Origin: Saccharibacillus nicotianae
Lineage (GTDB): Bacteria > Bacillota > Bacilli > Paenibacillales > Paenibacillaceae
Assembly (NCBI RefSeq): GCF_042681745.1
Contig: NZ_JBHUGF010000011.1
Coordinates: forward strand, 62,001 to 126,000
Length of the DNA stretch: 64,000 nucleotides
Direction of reading: 5' to 3'
Below are positions 34,662 through 42,985 of the stretch, in pieces (the stretch's first letter is position 1; every line of letters begins with the position of its first letter). The notes under the pieces are model-generated. The model was not told where the DNA came from and did no database searches. It saw only the letters and a program-made list of their open reading frames with translations. The position numbers and the translations under genes were made by a program.

Positions 34662-36200
34662 ATGGCTGCTAATGAAATCGCTGTTGCTCCTTCTCTGGAT
34701 ACCTCTTCCAAAGAACGCTGGCTTGCTTTTTTCGCTATTGTTCTTGGTGCTTTTATTGCTGTACTGAATAACAGTCTGATCAACGTAGCGATTCCGCAAT
34801 TAACGACCGATCTGGGCTCAACCACAACTCGGATTCAATGGGTGATTACCGGTTATACACTAGCTTCAGGTATTATTGTGCCGATAACCGGATTTATGGA
34901 GCGCAAAGTAGGCTACAAAAAGTTCCTGCTTGGTGCTTTGGCATTGTTTACACTGGGCACAGCCTTTTGTATTTTTGCTTGGAATGATATGTCGCTGATT
35001 ATTGCTCGTATTATTGCAGGTCTGGGTGGCGGGGTTATTATTCCACTCAGTATGACGATTATTTATAAAATTATTCCACGCGAGCAAGTCGGGATGGCGA
35101 TCGGAATTTGGGGTATTTCGGCAATGGCGGCGCCTGCTATCGGCCCTACACTAAGTGGATATTTAATCGAATGGTTTAACTGGCGTTTTCTGTTTATCGC
35201 CTGTGTACCAATTGCATTATTCGCTATTCTTATGGTGATGTTATTGATCAAAGAACCACCCAAAAGTGAACCGATTAAATTTGATATTTTAGGATTTATA
35301 CTGGCAGGCACATGTGCAGGTACATTATTGTATGCTCTATCAAATGGTTCATCAAAAGGATGGACATCTTTTGAAATTGTTGGCTTGCTATTTATCTCTG
35401 TCTGGTCATTGATCTTTTTGATCTTTGTCGAATCCGGTAAAGACAATGCGGTTATCGACGTCTCTTTATTTAAAAATTATAAATTTACGATCAGTGTGAT
35501 TACATCTAGCTTTGTCATGATGGGGATGTATGGAGGTACATTTTTGGCGCCAGTATTTTTGCAAAGTGTGCAGTCTTACTCGGCGATCGATACAGGCTTA
35601 ATTTTACTTCCTCAAGCACTGGCGATGGCGATAGTAATGCCATTTGCAGGGAAGCTACTGGATAAGATAGGTATTGTACCCATAGGTCTGGTGGGCTTGA
35701 CGTTAACCAGTCTGATGACATTCCATATGTATAGCCTGTCTCCTCAGACTTCTCGTACATGGTTCGAAACGGTCACTGTTCTACGTGGTATCGGAATCGG
35801 CATGTGTCTAATGCCGTTGTCTACAGTAGGTATGAATGCTGTTGCACCAGAAAAAGTAGCTAATGCTTCAGCGGCATCCAATCTGATTCGGACTATTGCC
35901 GGTTCGATTGCAATTGCGATTTTAACGTTTATTATGCAAAATCGAACCGCTTTACATGGTCAGCATATTGCAGAATCGATTACGACAGATGGTGCACAGA
36001 CGCTACAATCGACACTCGGTAGTTCATGGGTATCTTCGTTAACCGGGATGATTTCACTGGATGCGTACTCGCGCGGAATAGCAGATACATTTGTGATCTC
36101 GTCGATTCCGCTATTTTGCTCGATTCCATTGATTTTATTATTTATAAGCAGACGCAAACCAAAAGAACCTAAAGAAGAAATCATTTTAGCCAAAGCATAA
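34662..36200 (+). CDS. MFS drug efflux transporter, DHA2 (EmrB/QacA) family
   Basis: 512 residues and 14 predicted membrane helices, the DHA2 number. Marks: NNSLINVAIPQLTTDLGSTTTRIQWVITGYTLA for helix 1-2, GFMERKVGYKK for the loop 2-3 motif A, and the helix 5 motif C-like GISAMAAPAIGPTLSG. A proton-coupled exporter of lipophilic drugs. A strong AAAGGAGGAG site precedes ATG 34662. It is the transport gene between two adaptor genes. Confidence 0.92.
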   Translation: MAANEIAVAPSLDTSSKERWLAFFAIVLGAFIAVLNNSLINVAIPQLTTDLGSTTTRIQWVITGYTLASGIIVPITGFMERKVGYKKFLLGALALFTLGTAFCIFAWNDMSLIIARIIAGLGGGVIIPLSMTIIYKIIPREQVGMAIGIWGISAMAAPAIGPTLSGYLIEWFNWRFLFIACVPIALFAILMVMLLIKEPPKSEPIKFDILGFILAGTCAGTLLYALSNGSSKGWTSFEIVGLLFISVWSLIFLIFVESGKDNAVIDVSLFKNYKFTISVITSSFVMMGMYGGTFLAPVFLQSVQSYSAIDTGLILLPQALAMAIVMPFAGKLLDKIGIVPIGLVGLTLTSLMTFHMYSLSPQTSRTWFETVTVLRGIGIGMCLMPLSTVGMNAVAPEKVANASAASNLIRTIAGSIAIAILTFIMQNRTALHGQHIAESITTDGAQTLQSTLGSSWVSSLTGMISLDAYSRGIADTFVISSIPLFCSIPLILLFISRRKPKEPKEEIILAKA

Positions 36201-36252
36201 GGTGAGAAAAGATAAATGTATTCAGGAACGTTCTATAGAAAGGAAAGAAGCG

Positions 36253-37761
36253 ATGAAAATTAAAAAGTGGGAAGTTACAGCCGCCGCCTTATTAGTAAGT
36301 AGTATGATGTTAGCGGGTTGTTCCAGTGGTGAACCTGTTCAGAATATGAATGTTACTGTCAAAGTGAGTCAGGCACAAAAAGGTATGATCGGACAAGGTG
36401 AAATCTATACAGGAACGGTAACGCCATCAGCAACAGTCAATATTATGCCCAAAATATCCGGTAAAGTGTCTGCAATCTCTGTCGATATTGGAACAGAAGT
36501 GAAAAAAGGTCAGGTCTTATTCAAATTAGAGGACGACGATCTTCGTAACAATCTCCAAATTGCCCAATCGAATGTGGAAGCGGCGGCGGCAGGGGTGACT
36601 ACTGCTAAAGATTCACGTGAATCCGGTATGGTGTCTGCCAATTCAGGCGTAGTGAGTTCAAAAGGTGGCGTCATTTCGTCCAAAAGCGCAATCGATCAAG
36701 CGACAGGCGGTATCAATCAAGCACAAGCAGGGGTAAACCAAGCTCAGACCGCACTAAAACAAGCGCAAACCGCTGTTTCTACAGCAACGAATACAATCAG
36801 ACAAACGCAAGAGAACGTAACCAATGCACAAAAAACAGCATCACGTACTCAATCATTATTCAATAACGGTCTAGCTACACAAGCAGAATTAGAACAGGTA
36901 ACCGCGGCTGTAGTCACTGCGCAAACGGCTTATCAGAATGCTGTTAATACCAAAGCTAATGCCGAAGAACAACTGGTCGCTGCTCAGAACTCATTAGGTA
37001 CTGCGCAAAAAGGATTATCGACTGCTCAGAGTGCATATGAAAATGCTACCAGCAGTTATGAGAATGCCAATAGCGGTTACAGTAATGCGCAACGTCAACT
37101 GGATGTCGCTCAAAGTACAGCAGGTATCTCGGCAAGCGAGCAAAAAGTAGCGCAAGCCCGATTAAATGTAAATATCGCTCAAGATAACCTCAAAAATGCT
37201 GTAGTGACTTCACCGATTAATGGCATCATTACAACTAAAAATGCAGAAACAGGTGAAATGGTCGCTCCTTCTGCGCCTTCGTTAGTGATTGCGAATCTCA
37301 GTACTGTGAATATGTTAATTTATGTACCCGCCGATCAGATCAATAATATCCAAGCAGGAGATCGTGTACAGGTACGTGTAGCTTCATCGAACATTTTGAC
37401 AACAGGTAAAGTAAAAAATATTAATTCTATTGATAGTAGCGGCAATGGTTATCCGGTTCAAGTGGCTGTATCCAACGCAGATAATAAGCTCAAACCGGGG
37501 ATGTTAGCCGATGTAAGCTTTATCGGTAAAGATGCTAAAGAAGGCATTATTGTGCCTACCAAAGCGATTCAAAAAGACGGTAACACTTCTTATGTCTATG
37601 TAGCTGTCAATAACAAAGCGATTCGTAAAGAAGTAAAAGTAGGCAGTGAAATGGGCTCTCAAACGTTGATTACCAGTGGATTGAAAGATGGCGACAAAGT
37701 GATCCAGAACAATATTGCGTTACTTAGTGATCAGAGCACTGTTACAGTCAGTGGAGATTAA
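36253..37761 (+). CDS. efflux adaptor lipoprotein, HlyD/RND-type, long coiled coil
   Basis: About 502 residues. Signal peptide with lipobox (LAGC), a split lipoyl domain (VNIMPKISGKVSAISVDIG, then NAVVTSPINGIITTKNAETG), between them a very long Ala/Gln/Asn-rich helical hairpin of some 220 residues (repeats of NQAQ/TAQTA), and C-terminal barrel and membrane-proximal domains. Starts at ATG 36253 with AAAGGAAAG upstream; the first 17 codons of the ORF precede it. It is anchored outside the cell by lipid, unlike the first adaptor. No RND or MacB pump is adjacent, so the partner is probably the MFS pump of this operon. Confidence 0.85.
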   Translation: MKIKKWEVTAAALLVSSMMLAGCSSGEPVQNMNVTVKVSQAQKGMIGQGEIYTGTVTPSATVNIMPKISGKVSAISVDIGTEVKKGQVLFKLEDDDLRNNLQIAQSNVEAAAAGVTTAKDSRESGMVSANSGVVSSKGGVISSKSAIDQATGGINQAQAGVNQAQTALKQAQTAVSTATNTIRQTQENVTNAQKTASRTQSLFNNGLATQAELEQVTAAVVTAQTAYQNAVNTKANAEEQLVAAQNSLGTAQKGLSTAQSAYENATSSYENANSGYSNAQRQLDVAQSTAGISASEQKVAQARLNVNIAQDNLKNAVVTSPINGIITTKNAETGEMVAPSAPSLVIANLSTVNMLIYVPADQINNIQAGDRVQVRVASSNILTTGKVKNINSIDSSGNGYPVQVAVSNADNKLKPGMLADVSFIGKDAKEGIIVPTKAIQKDGNTSYVYVAVNNKAIRKEVKVGSEMGSQTLITSGLKDGDKVIQNNIALLSDQSTVTVSGD

Positions 37762-37791
37762 ATTGTTCAGTGTACTACATTCATTTATACT

Positions 37792-37827
37792 AAAAACCGT
37801 TCTATGATTTTGTAGAGCGGTTTTTTT
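37792..37827 (+). terminator. intrinsic terminator after the efflux operon
   Basis: AAAAACCGTTCTA (37792-37804) pairs with TAGAGCGGTTTTT (37813-37825, one G-U pair), with a seven-T run. Confidence 0.85.
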
Positions 37828-37994
37828 GTCGTGTAAGTACATGAAGTATATTCGAGGAAGTGGCTTATATTTGTATTTCATTCTCTTTTCTAATAAGTGT
37901 ACATTAGAGATATGATATGAAGGAGTTTATGTCTATATATAAGATAATTTATATGTCAACGACTCCACTTAAACACCAAGGACGGTGAGAAAAT

Positions 37995-38597
37995 ATGGTT
38001 AATGTCAATGATCTACGTGTAGTACGCACACAAAGTTGGTTACGAGAAGCATTGATTAAGCTAATCGAACAAGTAGGATTCGATGCCATAACGGTACAAA
38101 ATCTGACCCGAGAAGCAGGGATTAATCGGGCAACCTTTTACCAGCATTATCGGGATAAATACGATCTATTAGATCAAAGTATGACGGATATGCTCACTTC
38201 ACTCCAAGATGAAGTCAAAGTAAATGATATGAAAAAAGTAAACTTAGATATTCACTCGTTAGAAGCGTTATTTTTGCGCGTGCTTACGATTATTTCTCGT
38301 TATCAGCCTTATTTTAAAGTGATGCTTGGTGATAAAGGGTTACCTTCTTTTCAATCTCAACTTATCCAGCTTATCAAAAACAATCTCAATGAAGTGATCG
38401 GACAACATTTCTCTGCCGATCCTCAGCAACAGATCACTCAAGATATAGCGATTACGTATGTGGCGACAGCCAATGTAGGATTGATTACGCAATGGTTAAC
38501 AGGGATGATGCCTTACTCAGCAGAATTTATGGCTACTCAAATGGCTCATTTGTTTGTAAAAGGGCCTTTGCAGACATTACAAAAAAATTCGATCTGA
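37995..38597 (+). CDS. TetR/AcrR family transcriptional regulator
   Basis: 200 residues. The HTH reads ITVQNLTREAGINRATFYQHYRDKYDLLD, and the C-terminal part fits the TetR_C domain found in Bacillus regulators of the YfiR/DhaS type. The ribosome site GGTGAG is seven bases before ATG 37995. Upstream lies the inverted repeat CTAAT-N8-ATTAG (37890-37907), a possible operator. It is flanked by terminators on both sides and has no co-transcribed target; it could act on the efflux operon before it or elsewhere. Confidence 0.88.
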   Translation: MVNVNDLRVVRTQSWLREALIKLIEQVGFDAITVQNLTREAGINRATFYQHYRDKYDLLDQSMTDMLTSLQDEVKVNDMKKVNLDIHSLEALFLRVLTIISRYQPYFKVMLGDKGLPSFQSQLIQLIKNNLNEVIGQHFSADPQQQITQDIAITYVATANVGLITQWLTGMMPYSAEFMATQMAHLFVKGPLQTLQKNSI

Positions 38598-38612
38598 TCA
38601 TTTTGCAAACAG

Positions 38613-38645
38613 CAGTCACTTCTATAGATGAAGTGGCTTTTTTTG
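38613..38645 (+). terminator. intrinsic terminator
   Basis: AGTCACTTC (38613-38621) pairs with GAAGTGGCT (38629-38637, one wobble pair), then a long T run. Confidence 0.75.
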
Positions 38646-38831
38646 TGCTGTTTATCGTCATTATTTTCAGTATTGTGCGTAATCCAAGAGATAGCCATCA
38701 CTCTACGAAATAGTGTAGGTTAAGCAACGATTCTGGCTTTATTGTTTGTTGAATATGACTGTGAGATTGTTACAATTTAACCAACAACATGTTGTTTATA
38801 TCAGATATTGAGGAAAGGTAGGTCATACAAG

Positions 38832-40034
38832 ATGGACACTTCCAATATCAAAAATCTGTTGATCATTATTTCGACATCGATTACTTTGTCAGTCCTATTA
38901 TTGATTCATGTAGGATGGGGAATAGGTGCAGAATATACATTGGTGACTATAATAGCTCTAATCGGATGGTTAACTTATTCGTATCGTTCTGCACCTCGTA
39001 TCGATTCACTATTGCCTGTCTATATCATCTGTATTGTATTGTTGATTGCACTGAATACTTTTCGTTATACATCTAACTATACAAGCTTTATAGCTATCCA
39101 TTATGCAACCAGATTTGCTCATGATTTTGTAATGAATCATACGAATTGGTTTGTCTGGATGGTTAGCTTACCAATCGTTATTTTGTTATTAGGTGGTTAC
39201 TTTTTGAGCAAAGGGTATAGAGTAGGAGCATTTTTTGCCTGGTGGGGATATGCTTATGTCGCTATCGAATCTATTATTCAACTGCTCGTGGAATTAGGGA
39301 ATTATTCGTTATATACGCATTATTATTTCGGCGGAGTCTGGGTAGCGATGTTGTTATTTTATCTAGGTGGTACAGGGATTCTCAAGCTGATTCGACCACA
39401 AGATCAAGAAATACTGCACGAACCAATACAGCCGTTAAGTCGACGTAAAAAAAATCTATGGACGATCTTAATCGTAACTTGTATTGCGATCTATGGAATG
39501 ACTTTTTATGCTCAAACCGGTAGCTTATTACCTGTTGGTGTGATTATCGGTTCTATGATGGGTGGATTGGTCTGCTGGCGCAAAACAACGTCGTATGTAC
39601 CAGCTGATCCGTATACCGTAGTGCCGCTGTATTTATTGGTACAAGCGCTTTTTTATATTCATGTGGGCGAAGAAGTATTGACTCATTTTAATAAAGGCAT
39701 AGCTTCGATCACCGGACAGACATGGACGGATCGAGATTTTGATTATCTTATTACTTTGATTGGGCCATTCTTCTGGGTATTAGGGGCATACAGTCTGTGG
39801 AAAAGACAAGCGTTTGGCAATTTTATTTTGTGGTTTATGATCGTCGGTATGATTTTGGGAGAACCTACTCATTTGCTTGTATTTCCTATCGTACGGATGG
39901 TGCAAGAAGGTGTAGGGTACGAATATTTTTCAGGTATGTATACCGCGCTATTTCCTATGATTCCTGCGATTCTAAGTCTGATTGTAATTGTAAAAGATTA
40001 TCGCAAGCAAAAAGAGGTGATGTCCCATGATTAG
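38832..40034 (+). CDS. polytopic membrane protein with His/Glu motifs, function unknown
   Basis: About 400 residues and some ten to twelve hydrophobic helices; not a recognised transporter. A basic loop (LSRRKKN) divides it in two halves. The second half carries HVGEEVLTHF and later GEPTHLLVFPIVR and YFSGMYTALFPMIPA, which resembles the HXXEE membrane-protein pattern; the first half has IHYATRFAHDF. Such intramembrane His and Glu could bind a metal. The start is ATG 38832; TTG 38808 lies before the GGTAGG site. The end overlaps a HupE-like gene by eight bases, so the two are translated together and probably work together. Confidence 0.6.
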   Translation: MDTSNIKNLLIIISTSITLSVLLLIHVGWGIGAEYTLVTIIALIGWLTYSYRSAPRIDSLLPVYIICIVLLIALNTFRYTSNYTSFIAIHYATRFAHDFVMNHTNWFVWMVSLPIVILLLGGYFLSKGYRVGAFFAWWGYAYVAIESIIQLLVELGNYSLYTHYYFGGVWVAMLLFYLGGTGILKLIRPQDQEILHEPIQPLSRRKKNLWTILIVTCIAIYGMTFYAQTGSLLPVGVIIGSMMGGLVCWRKTTSYVPADPYTVVPLYLLVQALFYIHVGEEVLTHFNKGIASITGQTWTDRDFDYLITLIGPFFWVLGAYSLWKRQAFGNFILWFMIVGMILGEPTHLLVFPIVRMVQEGVGYEYFSGMYTALFPMIPAILSLIVIVKDYRKQKEVMSHD

Positions 40035-40590
40035 AATCATCATCGTCCTTATAGTAGGATGGTTGTTGCCAGCAGGTATTGTAGAGGCACATGGATTTGG
40101 TGGCAGTGGTTTTTTGCATCCATTAACAGGAGTAGATCATCTGGTCGCTATGCTGGCTGTCGGTGTATGGAGCGCACAGATTGGGGGGAAAGCGATCTAT
40201 ATCGTACCTTCTTGCTTCGTGTTGATGATGATGTTAGGTAGAGTAATTGGATTAGAAGGATGGTTATGGGTACATCTGGAGATATATATTGCTTGCTCGG
40301 TATGTTTGCTAGGCTTAGCGATTGTGTGGAATCGCCAACAATCGATATGGATTGCAAGTTGTGGAGTCGCTCTTTTCGGATTTGCACATGGATACGCACA
40401 TGGACTTGAACTTCCTCAATTGCTTAGTCCAGCCGTATATATTACCGGATTCTTAATCACAACAATCGGCTTGCATGTGATCGGAGCTGTCGGAGGTTTG
40501 CTTATTTTGGAAGAACCCAGAGGGGCTATACGATTAAGAATGATAGGTGTGGTGATTTTAATCGTAGGACTGAAACTGATTTTCTTTTGA
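40027..40590 (+). CDS. HupE/UreJ-like membrane protein, putative metal permease
   Basis: 187 residues, a cleavable or first membrane helix ending at VEAHGFG, then about six helices. Family marks are the HPLTGVDHLVAMLAVGVW block (H31, D37, H38) and FAHGYAHGLELP near residue 123, the conserved His/Asp/Glu motifs of HupE/UreJ proteins, which are linked to nickel or cobalt uptake. No hydrogenase or urease genes are in the window. Starts within the end of the upstream membrane protein gene, with GAGGTGATG as the ribosome site. Confidence 0.85.
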   Translation: MIRIIIVLIVGWLLPAGIVEAHGFGGSGFLHPLTGVDHLVAMLAVGVWSAQIGGKAIYIVPSCFVLMMMLGRVIGLEGWLWVHLEIYIACSVCLLGLAIVWNRQQSIWIASCGVALFGFAHGYAHGLELPQLLSPAVYITGFLITTIGLHVIGAVGGLLILEEPRGAIRLRMIGVVILIVGLKLIFF

Positions 40591-40695
40591 AAAAAATCGA
40601 AAATATTTTAAAGAACAGACACTGTATTTAAAGGGGTTGGTATAGTATCTATTAATATTAAATAAATATAACAAAACTAAATATACGGAGGTTAA

Positions 40696-40941
40696 ATGAA
40701 AACAAAATGGTATTTGCGACCAATGGTTATTGTTGTATTATCGATTGTAGCTCCGCCAATAGGATATCTAAATATATTTCTTAATAAAAAGAATATTGAT
40801 GTTAGAGAATAGGTAGGCTATCTAGCGATATCTACAATATTTACAGCTTTATGGATGACCAAATTTTTTCCTCATGAGATACGAATACTAGCTATTCTAA
40901 TTGTAGTCATTTTGGGAATGTATTTGCTAAGTAAGAAATGA
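40696..40941 (+). pseudogene. small membrane protein gene interrupted by an in-frame amber codon
   Basis: ATG 40696 follows a strong GGAGG site. The first 38 codons encode a hydrophobic start (WYLRPMVIVVLSIVAPPIGY, then LNIFLNKKNIDVRE). A TAG at 40810-40812 interrupts, and the same frame then goes on for 42 codons with two more hydrophobic stretches (VGYLAISTIFTALWMTKF and ILAILIVVILGMYLL) to TGA 40939-40941. No other frame is open. One substitution in an 81-residue membrane protein explains it. Family not recognised. Confidence 0.7.
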
Positions 40942-40977
40942 CCGTAACTATAATAGGCACATCAATGGAGGTATATT

Positions 40978-41406
40978 TTGAAACCAAATTATATAGATCT
41001 AGGGTTAAGTTATCCGTTGAGTAACCAGTTGAGAGCAGAAATCGAACGTCAATTGGAAAAGGATTTGAAATTTTATCGTATCGAAAAAGATGTTTATCAA
41101 TTTGATTGGTCAGATAGTTGTATAGAAGGAAACGTAACTGTTTATATGGATGAACCATTAGAAAATTTTTCGAGTATTGCTGTGTTTGATGAGAATGATT
41201 GCATAATTGCAGAGGGTTGGATGGATTTTATTCATGAAGAAAATGTTCTTATTATATATTGGAGTTTTCTTGATAGTTATACAAATGAACAGACTAAAAG
41301 CTTGAAGTCTAAAAAAGGGATACCTTTACATATTTTCAACCAGATTCCTGATCAGTTTAAAGATAAATATAAACAAGAATTGATTAATCCTATCGATATA
41401 CAGTAA
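40978..41406 (+). CDS. hypothetical protein
   Basis: 142 residues, acidic and soluble, with alternating strands in the middle (CIEGNVTVYMDEP, SSIAVFDENDCIIAEGWMDF) and no signal or membrane segment. Starts at TTG 40978, six bases after GGAGG; there is no nearby in-frame ATG. It resembles small immunity-type proteins in size and composition, but no family is recognised. It follows the broken small membrane gene by 36 bp and may share its message. Confidence 0.65.
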   Translation: MKPNYIDLGLSYPLSNQLRAEIERQLEKDLKFYRIEKDVYQFDWSDSCIEGNVTVYMDEPLENFSSIAVFDENDCIIAEGWMDFIHEENVLIIYWSFLDSYTNEQTKSLKSKKGIPLHIFNQIPDQFKDKYKQELINPIDIQ

Positions 41407-41516
41407 GAATAAGATCAAAATTAATAATTTTTAAAAAATTCTGATATGTATAGGGTTACATGGTAACAATCATTTCCATTGACAACGTATAGAAGCTCCT
41501 ATAAAATTCAACCTAA

Positions 41517-41533
41517 TTGATAACGGTTATCAA
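41517..41533. promoter_or_regulatory. Fur box upstream of the orphan binding protein
   Basis: TTGATAACGGTTATCAA is a palindrome with centre G and matches the 7-1-7 Fur consensus at 13 of 15 positions. The TTGATA could serve as a -35, with TATTGT about 16 bp downstream. A further promoter-like TTGACA (41479-41484) with TATAAA (41500-41505) lies upstream. Confidence 0.75.
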
Positions 41534-41636
41534 TTAAATATTGTGAATATAGCTGTTGTTGAACCGATTGAACATACATAGAGATACATATGTCAATCCT
41601 TTCACAGAGAGAAATCAACTTATAAAGGGGTTACGT

Positions 41637-42533
41637 ATGAAAAAGTGGATAGGGTTAACACTCGGAATTTGTATGATCTGGATACTGAGTGCTTGTGGAT
41701 CAACGCCAGCAGTGACTGAAGCAACCAGTACAACGGAAGCTACAGAGAACAAAAAGATTGCTTCGATTTCTATTTTTCTGACAGGTGATCTGATGGCATT
41801 GGGTATCAAGCCTGCGGCAACGACTACAAGCGATTATTTGCCGATTACAGGAGAGCAATATAAAGGCATACAGTATTTAGGATTTACCAAAGAACCGGAT
41901 ATGGAAGCATTAATTGGATTACAACCGGACGAGATTTTTATAGATGCTGAATTTGCAGATAAGCTAGGATTGGATAAATTTGAGCAGATTGCTACCACGC
42001 ATGTGATTAATTTAGATGAAGGAAAATGGCAAGATCATTTACGTGCTATCGCCCAAATCGTAGATCGCACAGAAAATGCAGAATCATTTATTACAGCGTA
42101 TGATGCCAAAGCCAAAGAAGTATCTGCATTATTTCAAAAAGAAATCGGCGATGGCAAAGTATTAGCGATGCGCGTATCAGCTAAAGGATTTCGTATCTAT
42201 GGTATGGAACGCCCACTTGGCCCTATTTTGTTCGATGACTTGAAATTAAATCCTTCTCCAGACGTCACAAAAATCGATAAGAACTGGGAAAATATCTCTA
42301 AAGAAATTCTACCTGATCTGGATGCAGACGCTATTTTTGTATTAGTATCTTCTGTAGATGAAGGCAGTGATCAAGTATTTGAAAAGCTACAATCCGACCC
42401 GATCTGGTTAGGGCTCAAAGCTGTAAAAAATCAAAAAGTATATAAGATCACAGAGCAACCGTGGTTAGACTATTCAGCTTCAGGTAATTTACAGGCGTTA
42501 GAACAATTAGAGCAGATACTAAGTGAGAAATAA
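41637..42533 (+). CDS. orphan iron-siderophore-binding lipoprotein
   Basis: About 298 residues. Signal peptide with lipobox (LSAC), short Thr/Glu linker, then a class III binding-protein fold: ISIFLTGDLMALGIKPAAT, EALIGLQPDEIFIDAEF, DADAIFVLVSS and VYKITEQPWLDYSASGNL, as in YclQ/FeuA-type proteins. The start is ATG 41637, with AAAGGGG eight bases upstream; the ORF begins earlier but that part overlaps the leader. A Fur box lies upstream. No permease or ATPase gene is adjacent, so it probably delivers to a shared importer such as the FecCD system at 6.9-10.8 kb. Confidence 0.9.
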   Translation: MKKWIGLTLGICMIWILSACGSTPAVTEATSTTEATENKKIASISIFLTGDLMALGIKPAATTTSDYLPITGEQYKGIQYLGFTKEPDMEALIGLQPDEIFIDAEFADKLGLDKFEQIATTHVINLDEGKWQDHLRAIAQIVDRTENAESFITAYDAKAKEVSALFQKEIGDGKVLAMRVSAKGFRIYGMERPLGPILFDDLKLNPSPDVTKIDKNWENISKEILPDLDADAIFVLVSSVDEGSDQVFEKLQSDPIWLGLKAVKNQKVYKITEQPWLDYSASGNLQALEQLEQILSEK

Positions 42534-42629
42534 TTTATCTTTTAACCAGATAACAGATTTACAATAAGCAGACATCAATCATCAGTCATGTAAGAGCAGC
42601 TATACAATTAATACATTATCTATACGCAT

Positions 42630-42662
42630 AAAAGCCTTCGTTGTAAGTATGAAGGCTTTTTT
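42630..42662 (+). terminator. intrinsic terminator
   Basis: AAAAGCCTTC (42630-42639) pairs with GAAGGCTTTT (42651-42660), followed by more T. The rest of the 450-bp space up to the lyase gene shows only the cre site described next. Confidence 0.85.
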
Positions 42663-42933
42663 GTATTTAACATGATCAGTACAAATCGCTATTTCAAATA
42701 ACGACTCGAAATTGCTACCCTACCTCGTGTATCTACAGATCTATACAACAACTATCTTTATCACATCAAGCAGATGAAAAAACAGAGTTATTGTATAACA
42801 ATTCCGAAAACCTATTCAAAAGAATGTTAACTTCATGTAGGATATAGAAAATTACTTTTTATTCCTTATTATACCAGTAAATGATAATCACTAAACGTTA
42901 TCTCTGAAAAGTAATGTCCTGTCGTTCAGTATT

Positions 42934-42948
42934 TTGTAAGCGTTATCA
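42934..42948 (+). promoter_or_regulatory. cre site upstream of the rhamnogalacturonan lyase gene
   Basis: TTGTAAGCGTTATCA fits the cre consensus WTGNAANCGNWNNCW at every defined position. It lies 38 bp before the chosen start codon. Confidence 0.75.
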
Positions 42949-42985
42949 AAATAACTTCTATTCAAATGATGGAGGGATAATGATT

